Source: Gilliamella sp. ESL0441 (GTDB taxonomy: Bacteria > Pseudomonadota > Gammaproteobacteria > Enterobacterales > Orbaceae). From it: a stretch of DNA of 64,000 nucleotides. The stretch spans positions 1,054,001 to 1,118,000 of the forward strand of contig NZ_CP048264.1 in assembly GCF_019469185.1 (NCBI RefSeq), given 5' to 3'. Each line of letters begins with the position of its first letter. Positions within the stretch are counted from its first letter, which is position 1. The notes under the pieces are model-generated. The model saw nothing but the letters and a program-made list of their open reading frames with translations, searched no databases and was not told the origin of the DNA. A program made the position numbers and the translations under genes. Positions 54,804-63,929 of this stretch are shown piece after piece.

Positions 54804-57800
54804 TTATAATTTTAATGCCTGTACACTTTGTACTAAGTCAGCTAATTGGGTAACAATTTGGTTTCCGGTATTCGCTTCGTCACCACCTAGTGTTTTATTG
54901 CGCATAAAGTCAGCTTTGATTTGTTGCCAACGTTTAGTTTGTTCTTTTGTTAACACACCTCGAATTTCAGCAAGTTTAAGCAGATTTTCTTCTGCGCCGT
55001 TGGTCAGCAGTTGTGCCTCGCCCAAGTAGTGATCTTCAATAATTTGATTGAGTTCTTCATCATTCATTACTGAAGAGACTTTTTCAGCAAGTTTGTTCAT
55101 GTTTCGATAACTACCTTGTAACTTGAACGGCGGTTCTGTTCGGTATTTATCTGATTGCGCTGCACTAATAATATATTGCTGATTGACTTTAAAGACGACT
55201 TCTCGAATTTTCAGTAAATGACGCAGTACGGCTACAATTTCGCTAATTTCCGCTTGGCTATAGGCATAGCTAAGTTCATTGCTGTTTAACGGTTTTCCTT
55301 GCGCATGGTCGATAAATTGATATAAGTCATTAAGATCACGCAGTGCCAATGGCGATAATACCGGATTTGATGTTAAGCAGTTTTCAATATAACTTGATGC
55401 GAACACTTCATCCATGCCACCTAAAACTTCCCCTAAGTTGTAAATATCTGCACGGTTGGCTAGCATGTCAGGGATTTTGAAAACCTCACCTGATTCGGTA
55501 TAAGGGTTACCCGCCATAATGACACAGAATTTTTTACCTCGAAGATCATAAGTTTTGGTTTTATTTTTCCAAACCCCTTCAATACGACGAGAACCATCAC
55601 ATAATGAAATAAATTTTTGTAAAAATTCAGGATTAGTATGTTGAATATCGTCAACATATAACATGACATTATTACCCATTTCCAGCGCTAAATTCAGCTT
55701 TTCAAGTTCCTGGCGAGCGGTAGCATTTGGCGCTTGCTGAGGATCAAATGATAACACGCTGTGTCCTAGTGCTGGGCCGTTAATTTTCATAAAAATTAAG
55801 CCGAGCCGATTTGCAACATACTCCATGAGAGTTGTTTTACCGTAACCTGGCGGAGAGATGAGTAATAATAAGCCCATTAAGTCAGTACGACGACTTTCTC
55901 CAACTGTTCCCATCTGTTTGGCTAGATTGTCACCTATAATAGGTAGGTAAACTTGGTTAATCAACTTATTACGTACAAATGAGCTTAGAGGTTTTGCTTT
56001 GAATTCATCTAAGTGTAAAAAGTCTCGTTGTTCATCTAGTACTTCTTGACGAAGGCTTTGATAATGTTGGAATTCTGGAATGATGACTCTAGATTGCTTA
56101 CGCATACGGCTAAAGAAGTCATCTAAATTAATATTTAACACGCCTTGAGAAATACTTGAGTGTTCACCTAATAAGTCATTAACTGTAATATCAAGCTCAA
56201 TTTCGCTAATTTCCAAGGCTATATTACTTTCTTTATCAAACATGCATAAGATCGTTGCTTCAGCAATATACCCTGATAACTTTTGATAATCTGGAAGGGT
56301 ACAGAGTCCTTTAAACCAGCTTTCAATCAGATTCCAACGATCCGCTAGTCGTTTTTTAAGATTGCATTGAGATTGGTTAAAGTCTCCGAGTATGTGAGAT
56401 TCTTCAAGTCGAGCTTTTAATCCTTCATACAAATAGCTACTATATTTACTTAAAGTAAATTGTAGAGGCGTTTCAGCTAAAACATAACTTAGGTACTCAG
56501 TTGCTTGTTTGATATGATAATGCTCATGTTGAATTGGATATTTTTCCAAAAATTGAGAGAGTTCAACTGACATTTCAGCTTGTAAGTTTTTTAATCCTTC
56601 ATCATGACCAAATAAAGCTTGAATATCTTTACAGGTTTTTGCTCGTTCAGGCCATAATTTAGCGATATCATTTTTTTGATTATTATGCCAAAAGAGCATT
56701 GCTAAGCTACGTGCAAGAGGGTTATAGCGTAGTAATCCAGCCGCTTCACCTAAAGGAATTAATTTTGATAATATTTTTACCGCATCATGATCATGAATAC
56801 CTTTTTCGTAGCCTTCACGATATCGCATCGCTGCATAGTCACGAACGGTTTTATTTAACATATCAGGTTGAGTTAACTGACTGGATAAATCTTCGTAACT
56901 AAAATTATGTTCCTTTTTTAGCGCCGAATTGATAATTGAGTAGGCTAGGTACTCTGCTCGGTATACAGTTGGGGATTCCGATTCTAATGAAATTGTCCAG
57001 AAAGGTTTAAAACTTTCTAATTTTGGATGGTCAATTTTTTCTTGATAATCTGTACCTGTTAATTGTAAGTAAAGATGATGTTCTTTAGGTACAATAGTAA
57101 GATCGAGCTCTTGAGTGTTAACGCTAAATTTATGTCTTGGACCAAGTTTAATGACATTACCACCCGATTCAAAAATTTCAGATTTGTCACGTAAAGAACG
57201 TATTGCTTGATCTCTAGCACTTTTGAATCGAGATTCAATATCATCAGCTTTGACATTATCAAAAAGCGCACGTAATTTTTCAACTATTTCACGAATTTTG
57301 AGCGCTAAAGGATCGGCAACAAAAAATGCATTAAGTTCGTTTTGATCTGAAAATTTTGCTGTTCGTCGTGGAATACTGTCTAAAATTCTGTCAGCAGCAG
57401 TCAGTAATGTTTCGGTTCGTCTTGTTCGATCTTCAAGTAGCGCTTGTTTGTGCGTTTCGAATGATTCTAAGATTTCTTCACGTTTAGCCAGTATGTCATT
57501 TAAGAACTCTTCACTTTCGCTAAATTGGTTTTCGAGTTCTTCAAGTTGAACTAATAGCCTTGATAGTTCATCGTCACATTTTTCAGGTGTCGTGGCTAAG
57601 CTTAATGCGCTGGCAATACTTTGACTAAAGAGTTTGAATTGAGCACCAAATTGCGCCACCATTTCAACGCTGGAAAGATTTTTCCGTTTTTGGTTAATGC
57701 GTGCTTTCGTTTGGTTGAGTTTGGCATAAACTTCGGCGATCGATTCAATGATTTTTGTTTGTAATGTGACATCATCAAATTTTAATGACGCCATTAATTG

Positions 57801-59765
57801 AGAAAGCATATCTAAGTTTTCTGACATTTGGTCAGCGGTTTTTATCGGTTCGACAAGTTTGGCAACTGTGTCCGCTTTAGTAAGATACTTTTCAATTTCC
57901 TCTATTTTAGATATGAATGGTTCTAATGCTTTATCACTGCCTAAAAATTTGGCTGTTGCTAATGAAACTAAAGTTTGACGTTCTTTTAGCTCATTTTCCA
58001 TTATATCTATTTGATTTAAATCTATATATCGATATGTTTGTAATGTAACCAAACTACCTAATTGCAATTTTATCGCATTAAGTGCATCGACGTATTCATG
58101 AGTTTCATGCCAACTATCTGGATATAATTTTGCTAATAAGTCTTGTTGATTGGTGATCGCTTCACGCATCGCACTATCCGATTGACGGCGTATGCTTTCA
58201 ACTTTTTCATATTCATCAAGGACTAATTCACTTGTTTGCGAGATATTACGTAAAATTGGAGAGAATGATAAATTCTTTTCATCAGAAAGCCAGAAATAGC
58301 TATCAAAAAGTCGTTTAGTATCCTCACTTAATTTGCTATAAAGTTGAGATGAAACAGATTGGTTATCTATTTCACGCGATATAAAGTAAAGATCAGATAT
58401 ACCGCGTACTAATTCAGCGTTACCGATTTTACCTAAAAAGCTGTTATTTGTTGGTTGCGTCGCAGCATATTCGTCACTATAAAAAGGCGTTTGCCAAATT
58501 TGCATTGGATGAACTCGTGTTGGTTCATTATTTTCGCCTTCAAATACGACCATCCTTCCATCTTCAAAAACTGCATAACCGTGACCTAGAATAGGGTTAT
58601 CAAGTTTTCGTTCAATCATGTTGTAATTAAATAATGCTAAACGACCAGAATTTGGATCATAAAATATATAAAGAACATCTTCACCGTTTGGTGAGCGCCT
58701 GATGCGTCTAAATCGCATACCTGACATAGACTGATCAAAGGTTTTATATTCACCATTTTGCAAATAATAACCACCAGGAAAGATTACACCATGATCTTCA
58801 GGTAGCTGAATACAAGCTTGTCCAATAAAATCAATTCGTTGGGCTTTTTGGGTGAGGGTGTTATAGATTAAATAACGCCAGTTTTCTTCACGATAAGGTA
58901 GAACTTTGATTAGAATTAATGATCCAACTTTTGCGTATTCAATTTTTGCATCGTTGATCGATTGGTTTTTATCAAGCACTTCTTCACGATAAATTCCTAG
59001 TCCATCATTCGTATTGTTTTCACATTTGATGGTTAGGTCACCACCAATAGTTTCAACAAAAACAGTATCTAAGATATTAATATGTGGAAATCGACCATTG
59101 ACAATATTTTCTCGTGTGGTTTCTATCCATTCAAAATCATAAGCAGGAGGAAGTGCAATATCACGTTCACCACGATTATCAATATAATTAATGGTTTTTT
59201 TATCGCTCGAAATTGACCATCGGAAAACCCGAATATCGCTGACTCGTTCACCAATCTGGAAACTTGCAAGTAGTTTTCCATCGCGTTCCACTAACTGGAG
59301 TAATTGAGCGTTTTTATAATAAGTATAAAGTTCATTAAAATCTTGAACAAATCGATCAATATTTAAAAATGTATTAGATAGATCAACTGAATCGGCTTCA
59401 TAATTTCCATCCCGCTCAACAAGTTGATAAAGTGAAAATACATCTTCAATTTTGGTTTCTTTTTTTAATCCTAGAAAAACGTTATAACCGAAAAGTAACC
59501 AATCACCAAAACGGACAATATCTCTTGCTATACAGTTATTTTCAGTTCTTATACGAATTCGTCCAATAATGGACATATCACTTTTACCAAATTCAGTAAG
59601 ACGCTGTAGATTTAACGCTTCTGTTTTTTGATTTAATTCTTGTCCTAATGAGGTTAGACGTTTTCGAAGGATCTCATAAGCTCCGCCTTCAGCGACCGCT
59701 TTATCAAGTGTTGTTTGTTGTTCGTTTTCTTGTTCTATTTCTGCCATTTTAAACTCATTGATCAT
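54804..59765 (-). CDS. Giant AAA+ 'DNA repair ATPase' (DUF3686 type)
   Basis: Up to 1653 residues; an ATG at 59747 (M-A-E-I-E) is an alternative start and neither has a clear ribosome site. The N-terminal half (about 30-480) is beta-rich, with recurring short strand/G-D-W units as in a propeller (DUF3686-like). A long helical coiled-coil region follows at about 500-850. The AAA+ module near the C-terminus has Walker A S-P-P-G-Y-G-K-T (Lys1310), Walker B V-M-L-Y-V-D-D-I-Q and a sensor-1-type M-A-G-N-P-Y-T. 'DNA repair' is a database name; no nuclease or DNA-binding motif is seen. Its place after flotillin and PspA genes points to membrane-associated work. Confidence 0.82.
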   Translation of the reverse strand: MINEFKMAEIEQENEQQTTLDKAVAEGGAYEILRKRLTSLGQELNQKTEALNLQRLTEFGKSDMSIIGRIRIRTENNCIARDIVRFGDWLLFGYNVFLGLKKETKIEDVFSLYQLVERDGNYEADSVDLSNTFLNIDRFVQDFNELYTYYKNAQLLQLVERDGKLLASFQIGERVSDIRVFRWSISSDKKTINYIDNRGERDIALPPAYDFEWIETTRENIVNGRFPHINILDTVFVETIGGDLTIKCENNTNDGLGIYREEVLDKNQSINDAKIEYAKVGSLILIKVLPYREENWRYLIYNTLTQKAQRIDFIGQACIQLPEDHGVIFPGGYYLQNGEYKTFDQSMSGMRFRRIRRSPNGEDVLYIFYDPNSGRLALFNYNMIERKLDNPILGHGYAVFEDGRMVVFEGENNEPTRVHPMQIWQTPFYSDEYAATQPTNNSFLGKIGNAELVRGISDLYFISREIDNQSVSSQLYSKLSEDTKRLFDSYFWLSDEKNLSFSPILRNISQTSELVLDEYEKVESIRRQSDSAMREAITNQQDLLAKLYPDSWHETHEYVDALNAIKLQLGSLVTLQTYRYIDLNQIDIMENELKERQTLVSLATAKFLGSDKALEPFISKIEEIEKYLTKADTVAKLVEPIKTADQMSENLDMLSQLMASLKFDDVTLQTKIIESIAEVYAKLNQTKARINQKRKNLSSVEMVAQFGAQFKLFSQSIASALSLATTPEKCDDELSRLLVQLEELENQFSESEEFLNDILAKREEILESFETHKQALLEDRTRRTETLLTAADRILDSIPRRTAKFSDQNELNAFFVADPLALKIREIVEKLRALFDNVKADDIESRFKSARDQAIRSLRDKSEIFESGGNVIKLGPRHKFSVNTQELDLTIVPKEHHLYLQLTGTDYQEKIDHPKLESFKPFWTISLESESPTVYRAEYLAYSIINSALKKEHNFSYEDLSSQLTQPDMLNKTVRDYAAMRYREGYEKGIHDHDAVKILSKLIPLGEAAGLLRYNPLARSLAMLFWHNNQKNDIAKLWPERAKTCKDIQALFGHDEGLKNLQAEMSVELSQFLEKYPIQHEHYHIKQATEYLSYVLAETPLQFTLSKYSSYLYEGLKARLEESHILGDFNQSQCNLKKRLADRWNLIESWFKGLCTLPDYQKLSGYIAEATILCMFDKESNIALEISEIELDITVNDLLGEHSSISQGVLNINLDDFFSRMRKQSRVIIPEFQHYQSLRQEVLDEQRDFLHLDEFKAKPLSSFVRNKLINQVYLPIIGDNLAKQMGTVGESRRTDLMGLLLLISPPGYGKTTLMEYVANRLGLIFMKINGPALGHSVLSFDPQQAPNATARQELEKLNLALEMGNNVMLYVDDIQHTNPEFLQKFISLCDGSRRIEGVWKNKTKTYDLRGKKFCVIMAGNPYTESGEVFKIPDMLANRADIYNLGEVLGGMDEVFASSYIENCLTSNPVLSPLALRDLNDLYQFIDHAQGKPLNSNELSYAYSQAEISEIVAVLRHLLKIREVVFKVNQQYIISAAQSDKYRTEPPFKLQGSYRNMNKLAEKVSSVMNDEELNQIIEDHYLGEAQLLTNGAEENLLKLAEIRGVLTKEQTKRWQQIKADFMRNKTLGGDEANTGNQIVTQLADLVQSVQALKL

Positions 59766-59781
59766 TATACAGAAAGGGAAG

Positions 59782-59818
59782 CTGTTTTCGATAGAAACGT
59801 ATTTTCTACCGAAAACAG
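59782..59818 (-). repeat. Stem-loop before the AAA+ ATPase gene
   Basis: CTGTTTTCGATAGAAA at 59782-59797 pairs with TTTCTACCGAAAACAG at 59803-59818 (one mismatch in 16, five-base loop). There is no T-run on either side, so it may be an RNA processing or regulatory element between yqiK and the ATPase gene. Confidence 0.5.
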
Positions 59819-59820
59819 AT

Positions 59821-59839
59821 GATAGTGATAATCATTATG
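59821..59839. promoter_or_regulatory. Fur-box-like site between yqiK and the AAA+ ATPase gene
   Basis: GATAGTGATAATCATTATG matches the Fur consensus GATAATGATAATCATTATC at 17 of 19 positions by my count. It sits 56-74 bases upstream of the ATPase start and overlaps a CATAAT -10-like box on the minus strand. It suggests an internal, iron-responsive promoter. Confidence 0.45.
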
Positions 59840-59863
59840 TACGATTATCTTTAAAGTGAAGCG

Positions 59864-61981
59864 TTATTCACTATCACTTTGTTTTTTATTACTATCGGAT
59901 GGTAAAAATTGTTGTGCTAACGCTTTTAGATCAGTATTTTTTAGCGTTTCTTTTAAATTGATATCTTTATTGCCTGATAAGCGTGATAGCACAGATTGCA
60001 ATGCTGATTGAAGGACAGGGCTTTGATTAACAGTTCCTTCAATTGCTTTACCAACACTAATTGCTTTGGAGAAACTATTAAAGAAGTTGTCATTACCTCC
60101 AACAATTTCAATGTTTGCTTTACTGAATGCAGCAGCAAGAACTTCAGCTTGTTCTCTAGCAATTTCTTTATTAGCAGCAATTGCAGCCATAGCTTGTTCA
60201 AAGCCTTTTTCAAGTGCCAAGCGGAACTCTTCATGATTTTTAGATTGCTCATTCATTGTGCCCATTGCTTGGAATTTCTCAACTAAACCATTCGCTTCAG
60301 CAGTTAGGCGTTCACGAATAACTAAAGCTTCGGCAAGACCTTGCTCTTTGGTAGCAGCTGCTTTAGCAAAACCAATTCGCTCATCACCACGAGCTTGAGC
60401 TGATAGTTTTTCTTCAAGAACTTTTGCCTCAGTTAAACCTTGTTTTTCGGTCGCTAAAGCTTTTGCTTCAATCACTTTTGCTTCGGATAATCCTTTTTCT
60501 TGATTTCCTCTGGCTTCTGCTAATAAGGTTTCGGCTGTAATGTTAGCTTTGACTAATCCTTCTTTTTCTTCAGCTTCTGCACGTGCTTTACGTACTTTTG
60601 CTTCAGCAAGTCCAATTGCGGCTTCTTCTGCTTCAATTCCTTGAGCAAGTTGTTTTTTAGCTTCAGCTTGTTTAGCAGCAGCTTCAAGCTCTGCTTGAGC
60701 CATAGTACTAATTTCAATAGCACGATGTTTTGAAGATTGCTCATCGGCTTCTGCTTGTTTAACTTGTCTTACTAATTCTTGTTCAGCTCTAGCTTCAGCT
60801 TCAATAATTGTGGTTTGTTTATCACGATCTGCTTTTGAAACTTCACGGACTTCTTTAATATTTTCTTCTTCAACGGCTACTGTTTTTTCAACAGCGACAC
60901 GTTCACGAATAACGTTAGCAATTATTTTCTTTTCTTCTTCAAGAACTTTGTCTTTTTCGATACGTTGTAATTCAACTTCTCGTTCACGAGCAACAACTTC
61001 TAATGATCGCGCTCGTTCTACACGTTCTTCTTCAATTGCGATTGCTCTTAGGCGATTTTGTTGAGCAACTTCAACTTCACGCAAACGATTTTCTTCACGC
61101 ACTTCAATTTCTTGTTGTGATTGAATTCTAGCTTGTTCTGCTTTTAAACGTTCTTCTTCTTGAACTTTAAGTGTTTCAGCTTGTTCACGGGCACGGATTG
61201 TTTCGATTTCACGTTTTTGACGAGCCTCGGCATCTGCTTGTTGGCGTTCAAGTTCCAATTTAGCTTCAATTGTTTCGGTATCTTTCTTTTTTAAAGCTAA
61301 CTCCAAATCTCTTTCACGCTTATTTGTTTCGTCTTTATGAACAGCAGTGATAGCGGTAATTTTATTAATACCTTCAGCATCAAATATATTATCTGGATCA
61401 AGTGATTTGATAGGTGTTTGTTCTAAGTAATCAATAGCAACATCTTCTAAAGCATAACCGTTAAGATCTTTACCAATGACGTCTATAATACGTTCACGGA
61501 AATTCATACGATCTTCAAAAAGTTTCGCTAATTCAAATTGTTTACCAACTGTTTTTAATGCTTCAGAGAATTTAGCACTGAATAGGGTACTAACCGCTTT
61601 TTGATCAGATGCACGATCTACACCAATCGATTTTGCTACTTTTAATACATCTTCAGTGGTTTCATTTACACGAAGGTAGAATGCAACACAAATATCTGCT
61701 CGAAGGTTATCTTTACAGATTAATCCATCTTTACCACGACGTTCTACATCGAAAGTAATTAATGAAATTTTCATAAATTCTTTTTTGTAGATGACAGGAT
61801 AAACTAAAGCACCGGTAAAATGTACTTTAGGCTTTGAGGTCATATCATTTACGATAAGAGCGGTACCTTGTGGAACTTTTATATAAAATGCTTTAAATAA
61901 TAAGAAAAATCCGATAATTACAAGGAATGCTATTCCTACAACTACCAGAAAAAACATTATAGTATCAGAATCGATTGACAT
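59864..61981 (-). CDS. yqiK: Flotillin-like SPFH/Band 7 protein YqiK
   Basis: 705 residues; E. coli YqiK is about 553. One N-terminal membrane helix (about 8-30), then K-V-P-Q-G-T-A-L-I-V-N-D opening the SPFH domain (to about 200), followed by about 400 residues of charged coiled coil rich in E, A, R and K. Within it, near 490-600, units of the type G-L-x-E-A-K-V-x-E repeat roughly every 20 residues. The C-terminal 100 residues are less charged. Flotillins form large membrane scaffolds. It lies 30 bases after yqiJ and is expected to interact with it. Confidence 0.9.
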   Translation of the reverse strand: MSIDSDTIMFFLVVVGIAFLVIIGFFLLFKAFYIKVPQGTALIVNDMTSKPKVHFTGALVYPVIYKKEFMKISLITFDVERRGKDGLICKDNLRADICVAFYLRVNETTEDVLKVAKSIGVDRASDQKAVSTLFSAKFSEALKTVGKQFELAKLFEDRMNFRERIIDVIGKDLNGYALEDVAIDYLEQTPIKSLDPDNIFDAEGINKITAITAVHKDETNKRERDLELALKKKDTETIEAKLELERQQADAEARQKREIETIRAREQAETLKVQEEERLKAEQARIQSQQEIEVREENRLREVEVAQQNRLRAIAIEEERVERARSLEVVAREREVELQRIEKDKVLEEEKKIIANVIRERVAVEKTVAVEEENIKEVREVSKADRDKQTTIIEAEARAEQELVRQVKQAEADEQSSKHRAIEISTMAQAELEAAAKQAEAKKQLAQGIEAEEAAIGLAEAKVRKARAEAEEKEGLVKANITAETLLAEARGNQEKGLSEAKVIEAKALATEKQGLTEAKVLEEKLSAQARGDERIGFAKAAATKEQGLAEALVIRERLTAEANGLVEKFQAMGTMNEQSKNHEEFRLALEKGFEQAMAAIAANKEIAREQAEVLAAAFSKANIEIVGGNDNFFNSFSKAISVGKAIEGTVNQSPVLQSALQSVLSRLSGNKDINLKETLKNTDLKALAQQFLPSDSNKKQSDSE

Positions 61982-62011
61982 AATTTACTTTCTCCAAAAA
62001 AATATACTTTA

Positions 62012-62665
62012 CTAACCATTAAATTCTTCTATGCTAATTATTTCATAGCTGTTATTTGTTTGATCATAACGCAATAAGATGGCTTTATCTCCTCGTTTGA
62101 ATTGATGAGAATCATGACATCTTACTTGCAGAATTAGACCAGCTCCTCCGTCTTCATAAATAGCTTCACCTTTGGTTTCATTCACAGAACTTGTACGAAT
62201 TTCAACGGTTTGACCCAATAATGATTTGTGATCATTGGCAATATTAAGTTTAGTAAAAATGGGACGGAGAGGTTTTATGATATAAGCAGTAAGATAAACT
62301 GCAGAAATAAAGGCAATTATGAAAATGAAGGTACCCATTATGTAATAGTACAATGTAATATGACATAGCGGTAGGACTAAAAAACGAAAGGAAAAATAAC
62401 TAATAGAAAAGCCTAACAAAGATATTAGTGTAATTACTAATGTCATTGGAACTTCATTAAATCCAAATTTCATTAATAAACCACCAAATCCTGATGTTGG
62501 CATATCAGTTGGCAGATCATCTATATCAAAATCAAAGTCGAAATCTAAACAATCGACACTTAATATACCAATTGCCGCGACTAACCAATACAAGACACAA
62601 AGTGTTAATAGCCCACTAAAGATAATCACAGGAAAAGAAAAAAATATTCCCCAGAAAAGCTCCAT
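62012..62665 (-). CDS. yqiJ: YqiJ-type membrane protein with OB-fold (NfeD-like)
   Basis: 217 residues. N-terminal hydrophobic segment (about 8-33), a very acidic loop D-F-D-F-D-F-D-I-D-D, two more membrane segments (about 70-95 and 103-128), and a C-terminal OB-fold domain from about 145 with L-L-G-Q-T-V-E-I, G-A-G-L-I-L-Q-V-R and F-K-R-G-D-K-A-I-L-L. NfeD/YqiJ proteins pair with flotillins, and yqiK follows directly. Inner membrane, OB domain likely cytoplasmic. Ribosome site AAGGAAT. Confidence 0.88.
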   Translation of the reverse strand: MELFWGIFFSFPVIIFSGLLTLCVLYWLVAAIGILSVDCLDFDFDFDIDDLPTDMPTSGFGGLLMKFGFNEVPMTLVITLISLLGFSISYFSFRFLVLPLCHITLYYYIMGTFIFIIAFISAVYLTAYIIKPLRPIFTKLNIANDHKSLLGQTVEIRTSSVNETKGEAIYEDGGAGLILQVRCHDSHQFKRGDKAILLRYDQTNNSYEIISIEEFNG

Positions 62666-62764
62666 TGTAATTCCTTATATTTATTTCCAAATTAGCTAAA
62701 AAACTTAGTTAATTATATAATTGCTTTTTGTATTCTAACTTAAAAATTATCTTTGCTAAATAAC

Positions 62765-63457
62765 TTATTTAGCTTGCTTTTCTTTTAATCTAGCTAATAT
62801 AGCTGCTGCATTTTGATTACCAGGTTTTATTCCTGCTGCTTCAAGTTTATTATCTAGTGAGCTTTTGTTTTCATCAACAGCCAGTTCATTTTTTGCTTCA
62901 ATAATTGCTGCTGTTTTTTCTTGACGTTTTTTGATACGTTCTAAAGAATCTAAAGCAGTTTGTAATTTAGCTGTAGAACCACCATAACGCTGTGCAATAG
63001 CTGACTGCGCTTTTTGTACACTTTCAGTTGCTTTGACGATATCCACTTGTTGTTTTAAATTACGGATGTTAATTTCAGTTTGTGAAATTGTTTGACGTAA
63101 ATTTTTAGCATTTTCAGTAAAATAAGTTGCTTGTTTTTTGTGGTTATCATATTCATTTTCAAGAATCGATAATTTTTCAGCTACTTCTAAAGCTAATTCT
63201 TCATTTCCTGAATCTAAAGCTTTTAAAGCGTAGCTTTCGTATTCAGCAATTTTCTCTTGAGATTTTTTAACTTCTCTATCGGCTAATTTTTGTTGAGCAA
63301 GTATATTAGCAAGAGACTCTTTTGCTTGTTTTAATTCGTTGTCAGCATCACGAATTTCTTGATCAAGTATACGTAAAGCTTGTGAATCGACAATTGATTC
63401 TCCAGCCTCATTAATACCACCTCGAAGTGCTGTTACCAGTTTTTTGAAGATAGTCAT
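62765..63457 (-). CDS. yjfJ: PspA/IM30 (Vipp1) family protein, YjfJ-like
   Basis: 230 residues, almost wholly helical coiled coil: start M-T-I-F-K-K-L-V-T-A-L-R-G-G, D-Q-E-I-R-D-A-D-N-E-L, and long E/A/K heptads. PspA/IM30 proteins assemble ESCRT-III-like rods that bind and repair membranes. This copy is not beside pspBC or pspF; it follows a yjfI-like gene, as in the E. coli yjfIJ pair. AAGGAG lies upstream of the ATG. The C-terminus K-P-G-N-Q-N-A-A-A-I-L-A-R-L-K is typical of YjfJ rather than PspA. Confidence 0.9.
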   Translation of the reverse strand: MTIFKKLVTALRGGINEAGESIVDSQALRILDQEIRDADNELKQAKESLANILAQQKLADREVKKSQEKIAEYESYALKALDSGNEELALEVAEKLSILENEYDNHKKQATYFTENAKNLRQTISQTEINIRNLKQQVDIVKATESVQKAQSAIAQRYGGSTAKLQTALDSLERIKKRQEKTAAIIEAKNELAVDENKSSLDNKLEAAGIKPGNQNAAAILARLKEKQAK

Positions 63458-63488
63458 TGTTAATCTCCTTATTAATAAATTCAGTTAA

Positions 63489-63929
63489 TTAGTTAATATT
63501 AATGTAATGATCATAAGCTTCAGTGGCTTTGATTACATTATCAGATAATGTTTCTAATTCGTAAATGATGTTACTAAGTAATGAAGACGAACTTAAAGCA
63601 CCATACATAATGTAGTTCACCGATCCATCACCAGAATTTTCAATAGCAATAGTTGATAAAGGGAAGAGTTTTCGAGAATGTAAAACCTCTTCATTAAATT
63701 TTGTTTGCTCTTTTATAACTTTAGTCGACCAGAGTAACGCTTCAACAATTATTTGTTGATTTGAAACACTTAAAAATAATGGTAAATCGCCATATTCATG
63801 CATAATAATATGTAAACATGCATCAACACCATCTATAATTTCAACGGTTGCATAACCTTGCTTAACTAATTCAGAATTATTCAGTTCTTCATAAAGATCT
63901 GTAATTAACCAAATTTCTTTTTTCTTCAT
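63489..63929 (-). CDS. yjfI: YjfI-like protein (DUF2170)
   Basis: 146 residues from the ATG at 63929, with AGGA ten bases upstream; the frame is open to 63980 but that start has no ribosome site. No signal peptide or membrane segment. D-A-C-L-H-I-I-M-H-E-Y-G-D-L-P-L-F-L-S-V and F-P-L-S-T-I-A-I are DUF2170-like. The function is unknown; genes of this type commonly precede PspA-family genes, as here (31 bases before yjfJ). It is the first visible gene of the leftward membrane-scaffold set; the promoter lies right of it, possibly beyond the window. Confidence 0.82.
   Translation of the reverse strand: MKKKEIWLITDLYEELNNSELVKQGYATVEIIDGVDACLHIIMHEYGDLPLFLSVSNQQIIVEALLWSTKVIKEQTKFNEEVLHSRKLFPLSTIAIENSGDGSVNYIMYGALSSSSLLSNIIYELETLSDNVIKATEAYDHYININ

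Noticed and set aside
54804..59765. DNA repair function of the giant ATPase
   Set aside because: The name comes from annotation habit; the visible sequence shows AAA+ motifs and coiled coil but no nuclease or DNA-binding signature.
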